NCBI GenBank assembly: GCA_016882165.1
Contig: VHBV01000005.1
Coordinates: forward strand, 1-18,242
Source: Candidatus Pelagibacterales bacterium
Lineage (GTDB): Bacteria > Pseudomonadota > Alphaproteobacteria > Rickettsiales > UBA1997
DNA: 18,242 nt
Direction: 5' to 3'
The first letter of the stretch is position 1. Every line of letters starts with the position of its first letter. Positions 14,594 to 18,242 of the stretch are shown here, one piece after another. Under the pieces are notes generated by a model that had not been told where the DNA came from, did no database searches, and was given only the letters and a program-made list of their open reading frames with translations. Both the position numbers and the translations under genes were made by a program.

Positions 14594-15592
14594 ATGATGC
14601 AAAATTATCAAGAAAAACAAAGTAAATCAGAGCAATTCATTCCTATGAATGTTGATCTAAAGCACGATTGGAAAGTTGACGAAATATTAGATTTGTTTGA
14701 ATTGCCTTTTAATGATCTAATTTTCAAAGCAGCAGAAATTCATCGTGCTAATCATGAAGCAAATAAAGTGCAAATTAGCACGCTTTTAAGCATTAAAACG
14801 GGTTCTTGTCCTGAAAATTGCAAATATTGTCCGCAATCAGCGCATTACAACACGGGTCTTGAGAAAGAATCTTTAATGGCAATTGATAAAATTTTGGACG
14901 CGGCAAAAGCTGCAAAAGACGCTGGAGCATCAAGGTTTTGTATGGGCGCAGCATGGCGTAGCTTGCACGATCGTGATGTTGAGAAAATTTGCAATATTGT
15001 TGATGAAGTTAAAAAAACAGGCCTTGAAACTTGTATGACCTTGGGAATGTTAACTGAAGATCAAAGCAAAAAATTAAAAGAAGCTGGTTTGGATTATTAC
15101 AATCATAATATTGATTCATCGCCTGAATTTTATTCTGAAATTATTACAACACGCAATTTTGAAGATCGTCTAAATACTTTGAAGAACGTTCGTGAAGCTG
15201 GTTTAAATGTTTGTTCTGGTGGAATTGTTGGCATGGGCGAAACCAGAAATGATCGTGCTAAAATGTTAATTGTTTTAGCAAATTTGCCAAAACATCCACA
15301 GTCAGTTCCAATTAATATGCTTGTGAAAGTTGCAGGAACTCCGCTTGACAAAGTTGAGTCTTTGGACGAGTTTGAATTTATCAGAACAATTGCTGTTGCA
15401 AGAATTATGATGCCAAAATCAGTTGTACGCTTGTCAGCGGGACGCGAACAAATGAATGAACAAACCCAAGCTTTGTGCTTTTTGGCGGGAGCAAATTCAA
15501 TTTTTTATGGCGAAAAACTTTTAACAACTTCAAATCCAGAAATGGAGCGTGATCAGAAGTTGTTTGAAAAGTTAGGAATTGAGGGAAGATAA
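14594..15592 (+). CDS. bioB: biotin synthase
   Basis: A 332-residue radical SAM enzyme that inserts sulfur into dethiobiotin to make biotin. The radical SAM cluster motif CPENCKYC places C72, C76 and C79 around the 4Fe-4S cluster. The family stretch KTGSCPENCKYCPQSAHYNT is intact, as are YYNHNIDSS and the C-terminal GANSIFYGEKLLTT. An AAGGA ribosome site (14584-14588) precedes the chosen ATG. No other biotin gene is in the window, so the organism either carries the rest elsewhere or takes up a precursor. Length and motifs indicate a working enzyme. Confidence 0.97.
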   Translation: MMQNYQEKQSKSEQFIPMNVDLKHDWKVDEILDLFELPFNDLIFKAAEIHRANHEANKVQISTLLSIKTGSCPENCKYCPQSAHYNTGLEKESLMAIDKILDAAKAAKDAGASRFCMGAAWRSLHDRDVEKICNIVDEVKKTGLETCMTLGMLTEDQSKKLKEAGLDYYNHNIDSSPEFYSEIITTRNFEDRLNTLKNVREAGLNVCSGGIVGMGETRNDRAKMLIVLANLPKHPQSVPINMLVKVAGTPLDKVESLDEFEFIRTIAVARIMMPKSVVRLSAGREQMNEQTQALCFLAGANSIFYGEKLLTTSNPEMERDQKLFEKLGIEGR

Positions 15593-15675
15593 TTTGAATA
15601 ACTAAATGTTAAGTTAGTTGAAAAATTAGATTTAAGAAATAGATATACCGAAAAACATCACAAACAAATCTAGTT

Positions 15676-16305
15676 ATGAAAAAATTAGTCACATTCTTAA
15701 TAATTATAATCATTTCTGTCAGTCTTGCAAACAGCGGATGGGTGTTGTGGAAAGAGAGATTTGATCTTCCGCAAGAAACCAAAGAATTGATTGTAGGTAC
15801 AATAAAAAATGAACTTTCTCTTAATGCAAAGTGCGTGAAAGAAAGTTGTAGAAAAGAAGTAAGAAATTTAGAAAATGTTTTAGACGAAATTTCTTATGCC
15901 AATCAGCTTGGAAGGCTTGATATAATTTCTCTTTTGCTAGCAATTTTTGGTCTAGTACTGGGTTTCGGAGCTGTTGTTGGTTTTATGGGAATTAAACAAA
16001 CCTCGCGAATTACAGCTCAAGAATCTGCTACAAAATGGCTAGATAGTAAAAGTGGTAAAAAGCAAATAAAAGATTCGGTGTATGATTGGATATCTAGTAA
16101 TCCAAAAGAAATGGATAAAATTGTGATTAAAGCCGCAAAAGCTATTAACAAAGAGAAAGCTAATTCTGCACCTAAAAATGGAATATCAAATTCATCAACA
16201 AATGAAAAAGATTTAATTGAAGCAATCAAAGAAAAAAATGAGGAGAAATATGACAAAGAAACAAACTATATCCTATCAAGAATATATAGATTCTGTGCCT
16301 GTTAA
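15676..16305 (+). CDS. unrecognised two-span membrane protein
   Basis: A 209-residue protein I do not recognise. It has an N-terminal hydrophobic segment (about 4-24, signal anchor or signal peptide), a second strong span at about 83-106, and two cysteines at C53 and C58 in the loop between them. The C-terminal half is soluble and Lys/Glu/Ser/Asn-rich. Its end overlaps the metallopeptidase gene by 56 bp in another frame, so the two are likely translated from one message and may work together. No convincing ribosome site precedes the ATG. Confidence 0.6.
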   Translation: MKKLVTFLIIIIISVSLANSGWVLWKERFDLPQETKELIVGTIKNELSLNAKCVKESCRKEVRNLENVLDEISYANQLGRLDIISLLLAIFGLVLGFGAVVGFMGIKQTSRITAQESATKWLDSKSGKKQIKDSVYDWISSNPKEMDKIVIKAAKAINKEKANSAPKNGISNSSTNEKDLIEAIKEKNEEKYDKETNYILSRIYRFCAC

Positions 16306-16774
16306 TATTGAGGCTATTATAAGATCTTTTGATATTGAGCTAGATAAAAACTCTAGCTTGCCAGAAGGGGTTTTGGGAGAAATAAGTAAAGAAGGGGATC
16401 GTTATAAAATATCAATCAAGAAAACAGATCATTACTATCGCAAACGCTTCACTATGGCTCATGAGTTAGGTCATTTTGTGCTTCATAAAGACAAAATTGG
16501 CAATGGAATAGATGATTCAGAAAATTATAGACCTGTCCGCAGAATTGATACTGTGGCTGGAGAACTAGAAGAGAGTGAGGCCAATAATTTTGCAGCTAAT
16601 ATTTTAATGCCAGAAGACCTTGTGATTCGGTATGCAAAAGAAAGAGGTGTGCTTGATGGTAATGCAAAAGAAAAAGATGAAGCACTACAAGAAATTGCAA
16701 CCGCTTTCCAAGTTTCAAAGGCTGCGATGAAAATCAGGATTAATGGCCTAAAACAAAAAATTTTAACAAACTAA
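16250..16774 (+). CDS. ImmA/IrrE-type metallopeptidase
   Basis: A 174-residue zinc peptidase of the ImmA/IrrE (COG2856) family. The motif HELGH at 71-75 supplies two histidine ligands and the catalytic glutamate, and EESEANNFAANILMP at about 107-121 supplies the third ligand and the family signature. Known members cleave repressors or anti-repressors, often next to an Xre gene; no Xre gene is seen here. The frame is open to an ATG at 16217, but the AGGAG at 16241-16245 fits the ATG at 16250, so that start was chosen. It overlaps the membrane-protein gene and is followed 12 nt later by a RidA-family gene. Confidence 0.85.
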   Translation: MTKKQTISYQEYIDSVPVNIEAIIRSFDIELDKNSSLPEGVLGEISKEGDRYKISIKKTDHYYRKRFTMAHELGHFVLHKDKIGNGIDDSENYRPVRRIDTVAGELEESEANNFAANILMPEDLVIRYAKERGVLDGNAKEKDEALQEIATAFQVSKAAMKIRINGLKQKILTN

Positions 16775-16786
16775 AAAGGAGCAAAA

Positions 16787-17251
16787 ATGTCAAAAATCGA
16801 AGAAAAATTAAAGTCACTTGGAATTGAATTGCCAACGCCAGCAGCGCCAGTTGCGAACTATGTTGGTTTCGTAAAATCTGGTAACACTGTTTTTGTTTCA
16901 GGGCAACTTCCAATTGAAGCTGGGAAGTTGCAATTCATTGGCAAAGTTGGTTCTGAAATTTCTGCAGAAGACGCCAAAAAAGCGGCACGCATTTGTGCAA
17001 TTAACTTATTGGCGCAAATTAAAGTTGCATGCGATGGAAATTTAGAACGCGTGGTTCGTTGTGTAAAACTTGGAATTTTTGTTAATGGTGAGGCTAATTT
17101 CAAGGATCATCCTGCAGTTGCAAATGGCGCGTCAGACTTGATGGTTGAAGTGTTGGGAGATGCTGGAAAGCATGCTCGTGCAGCAGTTGGATCAAGTTCC
17201 TTGCCTTTTGGTGTTGCAGTTGAAGTAGATGCAATTTTTGAAATTAAGTAA
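16787..17251 (+). CDS. RidA family protein (long form)
   Basis: A 154-residue RidA/YjgF/UK114-family protein. Canonical RidA hydrolyses reactive enamine/imine intermediates from pyridoxal-phosphate enzymes. NTVFVSGQLPIEAGK (33-47) and the C-terminal RAAVGSSSLPFGVAVEVDAI, with R131 and E146, are typical; members of about 150 residues form a subgroup distinct from the 130-residue RidA. AAGGAG lies about 7 nt upstream of the ATG, and the gene starts 12 nt after the metallopeptidase, so they may share a transcript. No sign of damage. Confidence 0.9.
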   Translation: MSKIEEKLKSLGIELPTPAAPVANYVGFVKSGNTVFVSGQLPIEAGKLQFIGKVGSEISAEDAKKAARICAINLLAQIKVACDGNLERVVRCVKLGIFVNGEANFKDHPAVANGASDLMVEVLGDAGKHARAAVGSSSLPFGVAVEVDAIFEIK

Positions 17252-17329
17252 AACTAGAAATAAGTTTGATTGTCGCCCTCACATTGGACTGCCAGCAAAT
17301 TTCAAAATTTCTGAACCTCATACATAAAT

Positions 17330-17944
17330 ATGGCTAAAATTTACAATAATACCAAGCTAACTAGCAGCGCTATATATTCGCAAGTTTATTGGCATGATTT
17401 TTTTGTCAAAGAAGATATTGATAGAATAGTACAATATTGTAAAACAAACGATCTAAATGACTCAACAGTATCCAATAACGCTGTTTTAGATAACAAAACA
17501 CGAATCTCAAAAGTGAATTTTCACAACCCAAATGCGCAAAATCAGTGGATTTTTGATCGTATAAACTTTGGTGTTGAAGACATAAATAACAAATTTTTTC
17601 ACTTTGATTTATATGGATATGATTACTTTCAATATTCTGAATATGAAGGTGAAAAGTTAGGCAAGTATAATTTTCACGGTGATATGTTTATAAATGATGA
17701 AAGCTTATCACAACCATTAACTCGCAAATTGTCTTTAAGTTTGTTATTAAGCGAACCCGGTGTTGACTTTGAAGGTGGAGAGTTCCAAATTAATTCTGGA
17801 TTAGAACAAGAAGCTAAGACCTTGGAAATGAGAAAAGGTTCCTTGGTTGCTTTTCCATCTTTTATGATTCATCGTGTTGCCCCCGTAACAAAGGGTGTCA
17901 GACGTTCTATAGTTTTATGGGTAGTGGGCCCAAAATTTAAATAA
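17330..17944 (+). CDS. 2-oxoglutarate/Fe(II)-dependent dioxygenase
   Basis: A 204-residue enzyme with the prolyl-4-hydroxylase-like double-stranded beta-helix. Iron ligands H116 and D118 are in NFHGDMF, and H181 is in FMIHRV; an arginine at 191/192 (RRSIVLW) would bind 2-oxoglutarate. FEGGEFQI at 147-154 is also typical of PKHD-type hydroxylases. The substrate is unknown. A VOC-fold gene begins 12 nt after its stop, suggesting one transcript. It starts 78 nt after ridA with no clear ribosome site. Confidence 0.85.
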   Translation: MAKIYNNTKLTSSAIYSQVYWHDFFVKEDIDRIVQYCKTNDLNDSTVSNNAVLDNKTRISKVNFHNPNAQNQWIFDRINFGVEDINNKFFHFDLYGYDYFQYSEYEGEKLGKYNFHGDMFINDESLSQPLTRKLSLSLLLSEPGVDFEGGEFQINSGLEQEAKTLEMRKGSLVAFPSFMIHRVAPVTKGVRRSIVLWVVGPKFK

Positions 17945-17955
17945 TTTCTAAATCT

Positions 17956-18242
17956 ATGACTTTGCAACCATTTCATATAGCAGTTCCGGTAAATGATCTG
18001 GAAAAAACCAGAGATTTTTATGGCAAATTTTTGGGTTTTTCAGAAGGAAGATCTTGTGATAAATGGATTGATTGGGATTTTTTTGGTCACCAATTTGTTA
18101 CCCATTTACGCCCCAATCCAGAAGAAAGTCAAAAAATTGTGAATCATGTTGATGGGCATGGTGTTCCAGTTCCTCATTTTGGGCTTGTTTTGGAATGGCA
18201 GCAATGGCATAAATTTGCGGAACATTTAAAAGCAAATAATGT
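17956..18242 (+). CDS. VOC-family protein, partial (runs off the window)
   Basis: The first 95 codons of a glyoxalase/bleomycin-resistance/dioxygenase (VOC) fold protein. The N-terminus MTLQPFHIAVPVNDLEKTRD and the following FYGKFLGFSEGRS are the first beta-alpha-beta unit. NFGH-like metal-site residues are plausible at FGHQFVTH and at VPHFGLVLEW. Neither stop codon nor C-terminus is present. The substrate is unknown. Confidence 0.8.
   Translation, partial: MTLQPFHIAVPVNDLEKTRDFYGKFLGFSEGRSCDKWIDWDFFGHQFVTHLRPNPEESQKIVNHVDGHGVPVPHFGLVLEWQQWHKFAEHLKANN

Noticed and set aside
16217..16249. Longer N-terminus for the ImmA/IrrE peptidase
   Set aside because: The extra 11 residues are Lys/Arg-rich and have no ribosome site, while AGGAG at 16241-16245 serves the ATG at 16250.

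Overview
The window reads as chromosomal DNA of an AT-rich alphaproteobacterium, possibly host-associated and of Rickettsiales or Holosporales type. The support is strong A+T bias, hemE beside an origin-like region (known from Caulobacter and Rickettsia), a MidA/NDUFAF7 homologue, clpP-clpX next to grpE, and short palindromic repeats of the CGTCATTGCGAG...GGCAATC kind. No 16S gene is present, so this placement is an inference.

Layout. 107-2259: a DUF4143-type AAA ATPase followed 2 nt later by a MurU-like sugar-phosphate nucleotidyltransferase. 2289-3847: hemE (minus) and a bolA-family gene (plus) diverge from a 275-bp AT-rich region holding eight copies of TTATTAACAA, a candidate replication origin. 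3889-8013: a compact 4,125-bp transposon with perfect 24-bp terminal inverted repeats and a 9-bp target duplication. 8109-10040: clpX and clpP. 10189-11780: grpE, a CAU-anticodon tRNA, rpmI and rplT. 11855-15592: a DUF2628 membrane protein, hisH, a MidA-family methyltransferase and bioB, separated by palindromic repeats. 15676-17251: an unrecognised membrane protein, an overlapping ImmA/IrrE-type metallopeptidase and a RidA-family protein. 17330 to the end: a 2-oxoglutarate/Fe(II) dioxygenase and a VOC-fold protein cut by the window edge.

The most notable object is the transposon. It carries three minus-strand genes in overlapping series: an IS1595-type transposase, a 685-residue DNA methyltransferase with a PD-(D/E)xK-like nuclease signature at its N-terminus, and a two-domain specificity protein. 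This resembles the two-subunit BcgI-like (type IIB) restriction-modification layout, so the element may be a self-mobilising restriction-modification module with no separate hsdR. It landed inside a 15-bp-stem hairpin that probably terminated both bolA and clpX. The right target duplication rebuilds part of the hairpin, but the U-tract that clpX transcripts would have used now lies at the far end of the element. Read-through from clpP-clpX could therefore feed the transposase/restriction-modification operon.

The remaining genes are mostly housekeeping: proteostasis (ClpXP, GrpE), translation (bL35, bL20, tRNA), haem and biotin synthesis, respiratory complex I assembly (MidA) and metabolite damage control (RidA).
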